Notes under the pieces: generated by a model
What the model was told of the DNA's origin: nothing
The model's input: only the letters and a program-made list of their open reading frames with translations
Databases searched by the model: none
Part shown: piece after piece, positions 27,110-35,197 of the stretch
Numbering within the stretch: position 1 is the first letter of the stretch
Layout: each line of letters opens with the position of its first letter
Made by a program: the position numbers and the translations under genes
DNA from: Rhodococcus sp. IEGM 1381
Lineage (GTDB): Bacteria > Actinomycetota > Actinomycetes > Mycobacteriales > Mycobacteriaceae
Reading direction: 5' to 3'
DNA: 64,000 bases
NCBI RefSeq assembly: GCF_030056795.1
Contig: NZ_JASHKQ010000001.1
Coordinates: forward strand, 1,922,001 to 1,986,000

Positions 27110-28375
27110 GTGACTTCCGAGATCGGGACCCGCAGGCGGATTCATCCGGCGTGGACCGTCGCCGCGGTGGCATTCCTCGCCCTTGTCGGTGCAGCAGGCT
27201 TCCGGGCGGCACCGAGCGTGTTGATGGTGCCGTTGCAGGAGGAGTTCGGTTGGCCGCGGTCGATGCTGTCGTTGGCGGTCGGCGTCAATCTTGTGCTCTT
27301 CGGCCTGACGGCTCCGTTCGCCGCAGCCCTGATGGATCGCTTCGGGATCCGAGCGGTGACGTCGACGGCGTTGGTCGTCGTGGCAGCGGGCAGTGCTCTG
27401 AGCGTGTTCGTGACCCAGGCGTGGCAGTTGGTGCTGACCTGGGGCGTCATGATCGGGCTCGGCACGGGATCGATGGCTCTGGTCTTCGCGGCGGTGGTGA
27501 CCAACCGGTGGTTCGTGAGTCGCCGTGGCCTCGTGTCGGGCATCCTGACGGCAGGCAGCGCGACGGGGCAGCTGATCTTCCTGCCGCTGATCGCGCAACT
27601 CGTCGACAAGTCCGGTTGGCGCGCGGCCTCGTTCCTCATCGCGGGTGGCTCGCTGATCGTGGTCCCGTTCGTCCTGCGCTGGCTGCGAAACATGCCGGCG
27701 GACATAGGCGTGACGCCGTACGGCGCGCCTGCGGATTACCTCCCGCCTGCGCCAGTCTCTGGCGTGAATCCTGCGCGGGCAGCAGTGCAGGCGTTGCGTG
27801 ATGCGAGCCGCGTCCGTACGTTCTGGGCTCTGGTGCTGGGCTTCGCGATCTGTGGCGCAACGACGAACGGGCTCATCGGAACTCACTTCATCCCGTCCGC
27901 ACACGACCACGGAATGCACGAAACCACCGCAGCGGGACTGCTGGCGGTGGTGGGAATCTTCGACATCGTCGGGACTATCGGATCGGGGTGGCTCACCGAT
28001 CGCGTCGACCCGCGCTACCTACTGGCTGCGTACTACGGATTTCGTGGAGTGTCGCTGCTGTTCCTGCCGTGGTTGCTGTCCGCGACCATCCAGCCGTCGA
28101 TCGTCATCTTCGTGGTGATCTACGGGTTGGATTGGGTGGCAACGGTTCCGCCCACGATTGCGCTGTGTCGAGAGGTCTTCGGTAATCGAGGTTCGCTGGT
28201 GTTCGGCTGGGTGTTCGCCTCACACCAGATCGGTGCCGGTATCGCATCGGTCGTCGCAGGCGTCGTACGGGACGCAACCGGCGCGTACACCATGGCGTGG
28301 TTCGGCGCGGCCGGCCTCTGTGCGGTGGCTGCGGTGGTGAGCATCAGAACAGGAAAGCGCGGAAAGCCCTCGTAA
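27110..28375 (+). CDS. MFS transporter
   Basis: This major facilitator transporter of 421 residues has 12 predicted helices. The loop 2-3 region AALMDRFGIRAVTSTALV and the mid-protein loop match the monocarboxylate/oxalate-formate-like MFS branch. GTG at 27110 is chosen: CACACT is six bases upstream and there is no Shine-Dalgarno; an in-frame start 10 codons earlier would lie inside the palindrome. It is divergent from the ECF operon with only 39 bases between them, so coordinated control is likely. Its TAA lies in the loop of the following terminator. The substrate is unknown. Confidence 0.85.
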   Translation: MTSEIGTRRRIHPAWTVAAVAFLALVGAAGFRAAPSVLMVPLQEEFGWPRSMLSLAVGVNLVLFGLTAPFAAALMDRFGIRAVTSTALVVVAAGSALSVFVTQAWQLVLTWGVMIGLGTGSMALVFAAVVTNRWFVSRRGLVSGILTAGSATGQLIFLPLIAQLVDKSGWRAASFLIAGGSLIVVPFVLRWLRNMPADIGVTPYGAPADYLPPAPVSGVNPARAAVQALRDASRVRTFWALVLGFAICGATTNGLIGTHFIPSAHDHGMHETTAAGLLAVVGIFDIVGTIGSGWLTDRVDPRYLLAAYYGFRGVSLLFLPWLLSATIQPSIVIFVVIYGLDWVATVPPTIALCREVFGNRGSLVFGWVFASHQIGAGIASVVAGVVRDATGAYTMAWFGAAGLCAVAAVVSIRTGKRGKPS

Positions 28376-28392
28376 AAAGGGCTTTCCGCGCT
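28356..28392. terminator. Bidirectional hairpin overlapping the MFS stop codon
   Basis: Perfect 15-bp arms (28356-28370 and 28378-28392, AGCGCGGAAAGCCCT and complement) enclose a seven-base loop containing the TAA of the MFS gene. It also lies 11 bases beyond the stop of the convergent RNA helicase and can serve both genes. Confidence 0.85.
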
Positions 28393-28402
28393 CAGGCCGA
28401 GA

Positions 28403-29785
28403 TCAGCGGCTGCGCTGGCTCGTGGCCGGTCCTGCTGCACGACGGCTGTGGCCGCCGCCACCGCTACGCGGCTGTCCGCCGGAACGCGGCTGACCACCAC
28501 TGCGCGGCTGACCACCCGAGCGGGCCGGGCCGCCGCGTCGGGCGTTGTTGTTGCGCGGGGCTCCGGTGCGGGCCGGGGCCTGCTCGACTCGCGGTGCAGG
28601 CTCGACGTAGCGGGCCTGCTCGCCGACGAGGTTCGCCACGGCAGGCGAGTCGGCGGTGACGCGGATCGGGGTGACCTTGATGTCGGCCTTGCGCAGCAGC
28701 ACTGCAGTGTCCTTGCGCTGCTCGGGCAGAACGACGGTCACGACGTCGCCGGCGCTTCCGGCGCGCGCCGTGCGGCCGGAGCGGTGCAGGTACGCCTTGT
28801 GCTCGGCCGGGGGATCGACGTGGACGACCAACTGAACGTCGTCGACGTGGACGCCGCGGGCTGCGACGTCGGTGGCGACGAGAACGCGGGCCTGGCCGGA
28901 GGAGAAGGCTGCGAGGTTGCGGTCGCGTGCGGCCTGCGAGAGGTTGCCGTGCAGGTCGACGGACGGGATTCCGGCGTCGGTGAGCTGCTTGGCCAGCTTG
29001 CGGGCCTGGTGCTTGGTGCGCATGAACAGGATGCGTCGTCCGGTGCCCGAGGCGAGCTGATGGACGAGCTTCTTCTTGGCTTCGACGCCGTCGACCTCGA
29101 AGACGCTGTGTGTCATGGCCTCGACGTGTGAGGTGGCCTCGTCGACTGAGTGCGTGATCTGGTTGTGCAGGAAGCGCTTGACCAGCTTGTCGACGCCGTT
29201 GTCCAGGGTCGCCGAGAACAGCATGCGCTGGCCCTTGTCCGGGGTGGCGGCGAGGATGCGGGTGACGACGGGCAGGAAGCCCAGATCGGCCATGTGGTCG
29301 GCCTCGTCGAGGACGGTGATCTGAACGCCGTCGAGCGTGAGGTGGCGCTGCTTCATCAGGTCTTCGAGGCGACCGGGGCAGGCGACGACGATGTCTACTC
29401 CGCCCTTGAGTGCGGAGACCTGGCGAACCTGCGACACACCACCGAAGATCGTGGTGACCTTCAGCGAGTATGCGGAGGCGAGCGGCTCGATCGCGACGGC
29501 GATCTGGGTGGCGAGCTCACGCGTCGGCGCGAGAATCAGGCCACGCGGGCGGCCGGGCTTGCGGTTGCCGGCAAGCTGGCCTGCGAGGCGAGCGACCATC
29601 GGGATGGCGAATGCGAGTGTTTTACCGCTGCCGGTCTTTCCGCGTCCGAGTACGTCGCGTCCCTGCAGCGTGTCGGGGAGTGTGTCGGCCTGGATTGGGA
29701 ATGCCTCGGTCTTGCCCTGGCTCGCGAGTACATCCGCGATGGCCTGGGGTACGCCGAGTGCAGCAAAAGTTTGTGGGGTCGTCAT
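28403..29785 (-). CDS. DEAD-box RNA helicase, RhlE-like with RGG-type tail
   Basis: This 460-residue ATP-dependent RNA helicase shows the Q-motif region FAALGVPQAIADVLASQGK, Walker A GRGKTGSGKT, PTRELATQ, DEADHMADLGF, SATL and, in the second RecA domain, ATDVAARGVHV and HRSGRTARAG. The C-terminal 60 residues are basic and Gly-rich with three tandem RSGGQP units, an RNA-binding tail. ATG at 29785 starts the conserved protein; the open frame upstream is not conserved-looking. A TACACT hexamer on this strand (29965-29970) implies a leader of roughly 170 bases, as cold-shock deaD-type genes often have. It probably remodels ribosomal RNA or mRNA at low temperature, which is family-based inference. 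Confidence 0.9.
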   Translation of the reverse strand: MTTPQTFAALGVPQAIADVLASQGKTEAFPIQADTLPDTLQGRDVLGRGKTGSGKTLAFAIPMVARLAGQLAGNRKPGRPRGLILAPTRELATQIAVAIEPLASAYSLKVTTIFGGVSQVRQVSALKGGVDIVVACPGRLEDLMKQRHLTLDGVQITVLDEADHMADLGFLPVVTRILAATPDKGQRMLFSATLDNGVDKLVKRFLHNQITHSVDEATSHVEAMTHSVFEVDGVEAKKKLVHQLASGTGRRILFMRTKHQARKLAKQLTDAGIPSVDLHGNLSQAARDRNLAAFSSGQARVLVATDVAARGVHVDDVQLVVHVDPPAEHKAYLHRSGRTARAGSAGDVVTVVLPEQRKDTAVLLRKADIKVTPIRVTADSPAVANLVGEQARYVEPAPRVEQAPARTGAPRNNNARRGGPARSGGQPRSGGQPRSGGQPRSGGGGHSRRAAGPATSQRSR

Positions 29786-30007
29786 AGTGATGAAAAGTGC
29801 CTTTCGGGCAGGGTGTTGCACCTGCGGGCCTTGGGCCGAGATGCAAGGTGGCGAGACTGCCGGTGGGCAGTTTCGATCGCCGTAAGAGAAGCCTGTGCAG
29901 GGTGCACATGGAGGTTCGGGAGCATTCCACGACGTCTGACGTGCAGTTACGCGCGTCGTCACCGAGTGTAACCGAGTTGTGGCTCGGTCTCTTCCCGCAG
30001 CGACCTG

Positions 30008-31354
30008 TCATGCGGCATCGTCGTCGAAGAGACCGGTGATCATCACGTTCTCGATCCGCGAGTTGTAGAGCTCGACCACCGGCATCGGCGGCGCACTCGA
30101 GTCATAGGTGTGCCCCGTGGGTGAGATGAGCCTGTAGCGATGTCGCGCATTGCGTTTGTCTCGCAGCGCTTCGGCCGTCCACCCTTCCCCTTCTTTCGCG
30201 TAATTGCATGCGGCACAAAGGCCTGCGCCGTTCTCGGCGCTGGTTTTGCCACCTGCGGAGTATGGCCTGATGTGATCGTGGTGTCGGATCGGCGCGTCAC
30301 ACCACGGGGTGCGGCAGGTGCGATCTCGGAGATCGATGAGGCGTCCCAGCGCGGTGGGAAAAGCCCGCGATACGGACTCCACAGCCGTCAGTGCTTCGGA
30401 TTTCGGATGGGCATAGAGGCGTCGCAATGCGACGTGTGTCTCACTGTCGAGTGCGTCTCGGATGAGTTGCCGGGCGACGTCGGACGGAATGTCGCCGTAG
30501 CCGTGCAGATATGCGGACGTGTCACCACCGGCAAGGAGGGTCGAGTCCGAGATCACGATGTCGACGGTCACCGGCGGACCTTGAGCCGCCGATGCGCCGG
30601 TGATCCTCTCGAACACCAGGTCGGCCATGATCTGGTCGCGGGTGCGTGTGTCGCCGCCGCCGGAATTGATGATGGTGTCGGCATCGCGCCGCAGCGTGGC
30701 CCACATACAGACTGTCTTCTCCATCGACGTCAATGCAGTGAAGAAGCCCATCGATTCGGGTGCCGGGCGGGTGCTGGTGCGACGTGCTGCGTAGGCCTTG
30801 GCGCGTCTCTTGACCTGGGAGGCGGCGTCGAGCTCGTTGGCGAGTGCGCGGGCGCGACCCTCGACGGTGCGGTCGCCTGCACCGGCCAGGGTGGCGGGGT
30901 CTGCACACAGTCGTTCGTCTATGGTGCGGCGATCGTCGACGGTGAGGCACGCGGTCTCGCGAGCGAGGATCATGACGCGCCATTCGTTCAGTTCGCCGGC
31001 TCTCAGGCGCGCGAGAGTGTGCGGCATTTCGTGCACCAGGGCACGAGCGAGTCCCAGATGAGTGCCCCCGCGGTTCGGTGATTCGCGTCGGGCCAGACCG
31101 ATCTGCGACGCAATCCCACTGCGCCACTGAGCTTTCGGCTTGCCGAGTTCTTTGCGCTCGGCGCTGATGGCTGTTGCGACGGCATCGGTCACCACGGCTT
31201 GCGTTGCCACGCTGACGCACTTGACCGTCTCGAGAGCGGAGATCAAATCGATCCCGGCTGCTGCGTCGACATCGAAATCGGACGACTGAAGACGCGCGAC
31301 GAAGCGCAGCACTTCATCTGATGTGAGTGGCGAATCTGGTACAGCTGTGACCAC
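30008..31354 (-). CDS. DUF222/HNH endonuclease-motif protein (13E12-like family)
   Basis: This 448-residue protein has an N-terminal DUF222 domain (about residues 10-300) and a C-terminal HNH motif: CRTPWCDAPIRHHDHIRPYS followed by NGAGLCAACNYAKE, with Cys pairs that can bind zinc and the HDH catalytic core. The family includes the M. tuberculosis 13E12 repeat proteins; its biological role is unclear. GTG at 31354 is preferred over the ATG nine codons upstream because GGGGAGGA sits five to six bases before it. A strong promoter and an SOS-type palindrome lie directly upstream, so the gene is probably DNA-damage-inducible. The tRNA-Arg gene is 103 bases upstream of its start. Confidence 0.88.
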   Translation of the reverse strand: MVTAVPDSPLTSDEVLRFVARLQSSDFDVDAAAGIDLISALETVKCVSVATQAVVTDAVATAISAERKELGKPKAQWRSGIASQIGLARRESPNRGGTHLGLARALVHEMPHTLARLRAGELNEWRVMILARETACLTVDDRRTIDERLCADPATLAGAGDRTVEGRARALANELDAASQVKRRAKAYAARRTSTRPAPESMGFFTALTSMEKTVCMWATLRRDADTIINSGGGDTRTRDQIMADLVFERITGASAAQGPPVTVDIVISDSTLLAGGDTSAYLHGYGDIPSDVARQLIRDALDSETHVALRRLYAHPKSEALTAVESVSRAFPTALGRLIDLRDRTCRTPWCDAPIRHHDHIRPYSAGGKTSAENGAGLCAACNYAKEGEGWTAEALRDKRNARHRYRLISPTGHTYDSSAPPMPVVELYNSRIENVMITGLFDDDAA

Positions 31355-31371
31355 GAGTTCCTCCCCAGCAC

Positions 31372-31387
31372 TCGAATGCATGTTCGA
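31372..31387. promoter_or_regulatory. SOS (LexA) box-like palindrome
   Basis: On the gene strand the site reads TCGAACATGCATTCGA. The actinobacterial SOS consensus is TCGAAC-N4-GTTCGA, so one of twelve defined bases differs. It overlaps the end of the -10 element of the DUF222-HNH promoter by one base and lies 18 bases before the GTG start, a position suited to LexA repression. Confidence 0.7.
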
Positions 31388-31415
31388 TAGTACGGGCGTT
31401 TTTGTGGGTTCGCAA
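31387..31415 (-). promoter_or_regulatory. Sigma-70-type promoter of the DUF222-HNH gene
   Basis: On the minus strand TTGCGA (31410-31415) and TACTAT (31387-31392) are separated by exactly 17 bases, close to the consensus for a housekeeping promoter. Transcription would begin around 31380, inside the SOS-like box. Confidence 0.75.
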
Positions 31416-31457
31416 CAGGTATACGAAACTGCGGGAGGGGTCGCGGAATCTGCTCTG

Positions 31458-31533
31458 TGGTGCCCTCGGCAGGATTCGAACCTGCGACCTACCCTTTAGG
31501 AGAGGGTTGCTCTATCCCCTGAGCTACGAAGGC
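31458..31533 (-). tRNA. tRNA-Arg (anticodon CCT)
   Basis: The 76-base minus-strand sequence folds as a tRNA. Acceptor arms are GCCTTCG and CGAGGGC, then discriminator A and an encoded CCA. The D arm has GCTCAGGGGATAGAGC, the anticodon arm ACCCT-CTCCTAA-AGGGT gives anticodon CCT (AGG codons), and the T arm is GCAGG-TTCGAAT-CCTGC. No duplicated 3' end was found nearby, so there is no sign of an integrated element using it. Confidence 0.96.
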
Positions 31534-31940
31534 TGGCAACTGTTCTGTTGGTCGTAAACTGCTGCACAGCAACACTTTTCGATCCTTGGAACAATCGGTT
31601 GCGGGTGGGTTCGCTGTCGAGATGCTCAGCTGGCCCACATCGCGCTCGCTAGTCTAGCGGCCCACCGTGTCGATCGTGAAGCAGGCTGCCGCTGCTCGTC
31701 ACTTTCCCGGTCAGTGACGAGATCAGGTTCAGGGCGGTGCGGTGCTGGTGAGCGGTGTAGTCGGCGACCATTCGATGCCGACGAAACACTGGATATCGCG
31801 GGCGATCACTCCTCCACAAACGCGCCCGCATTCGCGACACGCGAGCGCATTCGTCAGACGCGCGCAGGCTCGTCACACTATTGCGCTCGCACCTGACAGA
31901 CGCGCGCGCATTTGCGAATTCCGGAGGCCCCGCCCGCCAC
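31534..31940. other. Intergenic region between tRNA-Arg and the ABC permease gene
   Basis: About 400 bases without a convincing gene. It holds a small hairpin (CGTCACT and its complement, 31698-31720) that could end the leftward ABC transcript, and the degenerate GC-rich repeats annotated separately at 31816-31919. A 40-codon frame on the minus strand (31649-31771) has no recognisable product. Confidence 0.6.
31816..31919. repeat. Degenerate short GC-rich repeats with inverted symmetry
   Basis: About five imperfect units of 19-22 bases share a core like ACGCGCGCGCATTCGTCAG. The outer parts (31830-31857 and 31893-31919) are also imperfect inverted copies of each other, both running from ATTCGC to a GTCAG-type end. 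It lies just beyond the stop of the ABC permease gene, so it may be a structured 3' end or a dispersed intergenic repeat. Confidence 0.5.
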
Positions 31941-34412
31941 CTAATCCGCCGCAATGGCGTCGACGATGTTCAGTCGAGAGGCGTGTACGGCAGGTGGAGC
32001 GGAACCCAGCAGTGACAGCCCGAGGGCTACGAGTCCGTACAGCAGCACCGACCAGCTCGCGGTGTAGGCGACCGGAATTCCGATGCTGGCTCCCAGGATC
32101 AGCGTGCTCAGGTATTGCAGACCCGCACCGATGATCAGGCCGAGCACACCGCCCACGATGCCGACCGACAGTGCCTCCGCCAACACCATTCGGGCAAGAG
32201 TTCCCCGTCCACCGCCCATGGCCCGTAGTACGCCGAGTTCACGTCGACGCTCCAGGACCGACAGCGTCAATGTGTTGAGCAACGCGACCGCAGCCACGAG
32301 CGCGACGATCCATTGCAACGCGATGGCCAATGCGCCGGACTGTCTGATGGCAGCGCTTGTGCCCTCGAGTGCGGCATCTCCGGTGTAGACAAAGGCCTCG
32401 GGCGGCAATGTCGAACGCAACGAATCCTGAACGGCGGCAACGTCTCCGTCGACGCTGATCTCGAGATAGGTCGCGCCGGGTCGGTCGTACCAGCGCTGCA
32501 TCGAGTCCAACGAGATCGCCATCGTGCCGCCCGCGGCATTGATGTAGTCCACCAGATCCAGCACCCGCACGTTCTGCACGCCGGTCGGCGTCGGGAGGTC
32601 GATGTAGTCGCCCACCGAGACACCCAACGTTCTGCCGAACCCCTGGGACAGCACCACACCGTCACCGGCGAGCACCTGGGAACGCACGTCGTCGGTGAGC
32701 GACGCGAGTGTCACCGCATTGCTGCCATCGGCGACGCCCTGGATGGACACCAGTTCGTCGTCGATCGTGGCGTAGGCCCACTGCCCCTCGACGATGCGAG
32801 ACACACCGGGAGTCGATGCGACGGTTTCTTCCACCTCGTTAGGAACGATGGGGCCCGACGGTATGGCGTCGGGTGAAGTCATCGACACGTACAGGTCGGT
32901 GTCCGCCAACGAAGACAGCGATTCGGCCGCCGAGTCGGTCATGTTGGTCAAGGAACCCGACACTCCAACACTGACTCCCACCGCAATCACGATCGTCATC
33001 ACCGTTGCCCAGATCCGTCGCGGCGCCCGTTCGATGGTGGCGGTGGCCAGTCGGCCGGCACCACCCCAGCGGCGAGGGACTGCGGCCGTGGCCGACACGA
33101 TCGGTCCTGTCCCCCCGACGCACAGCGCGACGACCCCGAACATGAACAACGCACCGGCACCGAGGGTCAGTTGTCCGTCGACGTTGACGGCGAACACGAA
33201 CGATCCGGCGATAGCGACGAGGCCGAACGCAGAGGCAGCAGCAACAAATCGGCGACGCGGTCCGGCTGCCGTTTCCCCGCCGCCGACGGCGAGTGCCTCG
33301 ATCGGCGAGATGCGATACACCTGTACCGCAGCGACGGCCGAGGCACCGACACAGGCGAGTACGCACGCCGCGATCGCCACGGGAATCGCAAAACCGGGCA
33401 ACACGTACTCGATTCGTGCGTCGAATGCCTGCGACAGGAACGGTGGAAGGCTCTCGATGGCAATGCGGCCCATCGCGATTCCCAGGGGAACACCGACGGC
33501 ACCGCCGACCAGTCCGACGAGAACGGACTCGAACAGCAAGTCGCGGACGATATCCGCGCGGCGTCCCCCGACGGCTCGAAGAAGCGAGATGGTGGGTCGA
33601 CGCTTCGCGATGGCCATGTTCATGACGTTGAAGACGAGGAAGGCCGCGACGACGAACGCGATGAGCGAGACCATCAGCGTGGCATTGCGCGTCAAGCTCA
33701 TCGCCTGGTTCGCGCGCTCGGCCCGGAAGTCCGGATTCATCACCGACACTCGGCCGGAGACCGCGGCGTCGAGGTCGGAACGCAGACTGTCGCCGCTGCC
33801 GAGGACGAAGATCGAGTCGAGCTCACCAGGGCGGTCGGTCAGCGCCTGCGCAGCGGGAAGGAGCGCGACTGCGAACATGCCCCCACCGATGCGCTGTGTA
33901 CCCGGGCCGTCGACCACGCCGACCACCGCCGTCGGAACGTCGTCGATGGTGACGGTGTCACCCTGTTTCAGACCCGTTGCGGCACCGACCAGTACACCGG
34001 AAGGATCAGTCAACAGCCCTGCCGCATTGCCGACCGCGCCCTGCAGATCCGACTGCAGTGCCGTGATGGACGCGTCGACACCGAGAACCGTCAGATCACC
34101 GATATCGGACCGAACGGTGCTGCGCAGCAGGGGAACCGCGGTGTCGACGCCGGGAACGGTGCGCACCACGTCGAGTTCGCTCTGGTCGAAGCCCGAGTCG
34201 GTGACGCCGACGACTTCGTAACTCGCGTTGCCTGCGATCGTCACCGCGAGACGTTCGACCGATCCGGTCAACGACCCGTACGTGCCGAGCACGGCGATGA
34301 GCAACCCGGCTGCAACCGCGACGACTCCGGCCGAGACGAGCGAACGCACCCAGTGCATGCGGAGGTCGCGAAGGCTGATGACTCGAAATCTGCTGAGCGC
34401 GGTCCCGATCAC
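31941..34412 (-). CDS. FtsX-family ABC transporter permease (two FtsX domains)
   Basis: This 823-residue membrane protein has an N-terminal helix (about residues 24-46), a periplasm-side region of roughly 200 residues, and a first FtsX domain with three helices (from NATLMVSLIAFVVAAFLVFN). A further helix group follows, then a second outside region and a second FtsX domain at the C-terminus. Conserved FtsX turns such as KRRPTISLLRAVGGRR and ERRRELGVLRAMGGGR are present in both. This is the MacB/LolCE-like architecture used to extract or export lipids, lipoproteins or peptides by mechanotransmission. GTG at 34412 overlaps the ATPase stop by four bases, giving a coupled pair. Confidence 0.9.
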   Translation of the reverse strand: MIGTALSRFRVISLRDLRMHWVRSLVSAGVVAVAAGLLIAVLGTYGSLTGSVERLAVTIAGNASYEVVGVTDSGFDQSELDVVRTVPGVDTAVPLLRSTVRSDIGDLTVLGVDASITALQSDLQGAVGNAAGLLTDPSGVLVGAATGLKQGDTVTIDDVPTAVVGVVDGPGTQRIGGGMFAVALLPAAQALTDRPGELDSIFVLGSGDSLRSDLDAAVSGRVSVMNPDFRAERANQAMSLTRNATLMVSLIAFVVAAFLVFNVMNMAIAKRRPTISLLRAVGGRRADIVRDLLFESVLVGLVGGAVGVPLGIAMGRIAIESLPPFLSQAFDARIEYVLPGFAIPVAIAACVLACVGASAVAAVQVYRISPIEALAVGGGETAAGPRRRFVAAASAFGLVAIAGSFVFAVNVDGQLTLGAGALFMFGVVALCVGGTGPIVSATAAVPRRWGGAGRLATATIERAPRRIWATVMTIVIAVGVSVGVSGSLTNMTDSAAESLSSLADTDLYVSMTSPDAIPSGPIVPNEVEETVASTPGVSRIVEGQWAYATIDDELVSIQGVADGSNAVTLASLTDDVRSQVLAGDGVVLSQGFGRTLGVSVGDYIDLPTPTGVQNVRVLDLVDYINAAGGTMAISLDSMQRWYDRPGATYLEISVDGDVAAVQDSLRSTLPPEAFVYTGDAALEGTSAAIRQSGALAIALQWIVALVAAVALLNTLTLSVLERRRELGVLRAMGGGRGTLARMVLAEALSVGIVGGVLGLIIGAGLQYLSTLILGASIGIPVAYTASWSVLLYGLVALGLSLLGSAPPAVHASRLNIVDAIAAD

Positions 34413-35119
34413 CGATCGAGACCGGCCGTCGGTGTGTCGGTCTCGACGCGGCCGTCGATCATGCTGACGATGCGATCGGTGGAGCGCGCCGCCTCGAGAT
34501 CGTGGGTTGCCATCACCACTGCTCGCCGCCCCTCGCTGGCGTGTGCCACGTCGGCCAGTATTTCGAGGATGTTGTGGGAGGTCTTCGAGTCGAGATTGCC
34601 GGTGGGTTCGTCGGCGATCAACAGTGCCGGGTTCATCATCAATGCTCGGGCGATCGCGATGCGTTGGATCTGGCCGCCGGACAGCTGCGCCGGCCGGTGC
34701 TCGGATCGTTGCGAGAGACCCACCATCTCGAGCAGTCGCATCGCGTCGGCCTTGGCCTTCTTGATGGGTGTGCCGTCCAGCAACTTGGGGACAGCGACGT
34801 TCTCCCACGCCGACATCGTCGGCAACAGATTGAAGAACTGAAAGACGAAGCCCACCTGATGACGTCGGAAATCGGATTGTGCGTTGTCGTCGAGGGTCGT
34901 GACCTCGACGTCGTTGAACCGGATGGAACCCGACGTGGGGGTGTCGAGAGCGCCGAGCATGTGCAGCAGCGTCGACTTGCCGGCACCGGATGGTGCGACG
35001 AGCGAGACGAACTGGCCGCCCTCGATCGTGAGATCGATGCCGTCCAACGCCCGTACCGGTTGCTCCCCGGTGGGGTACTCCTTGACCACCCCGGACAACT
35101 CCAGCATCAACTTCGCCAC
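34409..35119 (-). CDS. LolD/MacB-type ABC transporter ATP-binding protein
   Basis: This cytoplasmic ATPase of 236 residues has Walker A APSGAGKST near residue 45, the Q-loop in GFVFQFFNLLPTMSAWENV, signature LSGGQIQRIAIARAL, Walker B LLIADEPTGNLD and the switch His in VMATHDLE. The sequence style is that of LolD/MacB/FtsE ATPases that pair with FtsX-type permeases. GTG at 35119 is the first codon and an AAGGGGA stands upstream. It is the first gene of a two-gene operon, followed at once by its permease. Confidence 0.92.
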   Translation of the reverse strand: MAKLMLELSGVVKEYPTGEQPVRALDGIDLTIEGGQFVSLVAPSGAGKSTLLHMLGALDTPTSGSIRFNDVEVTTLDDNAQSDFRRHQVGFVFQFFNLLPTMSAWENVAVPKLLDGTPIKKAKADAMRLLEMVGLSQRSEHRPAQLSGGQIQRIAIARALMMNPALLIADEPTGNLDSKTSHNILEILADVAHASEGRRAVVMATHDLEAARSTDRIVSMIDGRVETDTPTAGLDR

Positions 35120-35197
35120 GGACGAATCCCCTTGCTTCTCGAATGTATCTTCGACGCTACCTGCCGTCGGATCGAGAAACCGGTCGGAACTGTCAGA

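Noticed and set aside
28450-28525. Tandem DNA repeats near the end of the RNA helicase gene, first considered as a CRISPR-like or minisatellite array
   Set aside because: They are in frame and encode the RSGGQP protein repeats; there are no spacers.
30008-31533. Possible genomic island at tRNA-Arg
   Set aside because: There is no integrase, no duplicated tRNA 3' end and no phage genes; only one HNH-family gene and a normal ABC transporter adjoin it.
31649-31771. A 40-codon minus-strand ORF (MVADYTAHQHR...) between tRNA-Arg and the ABC permease
   Set aside because: It has no ribosome-binding site and no recognisable product, and it contains a hairpin better explained as a transcript end.
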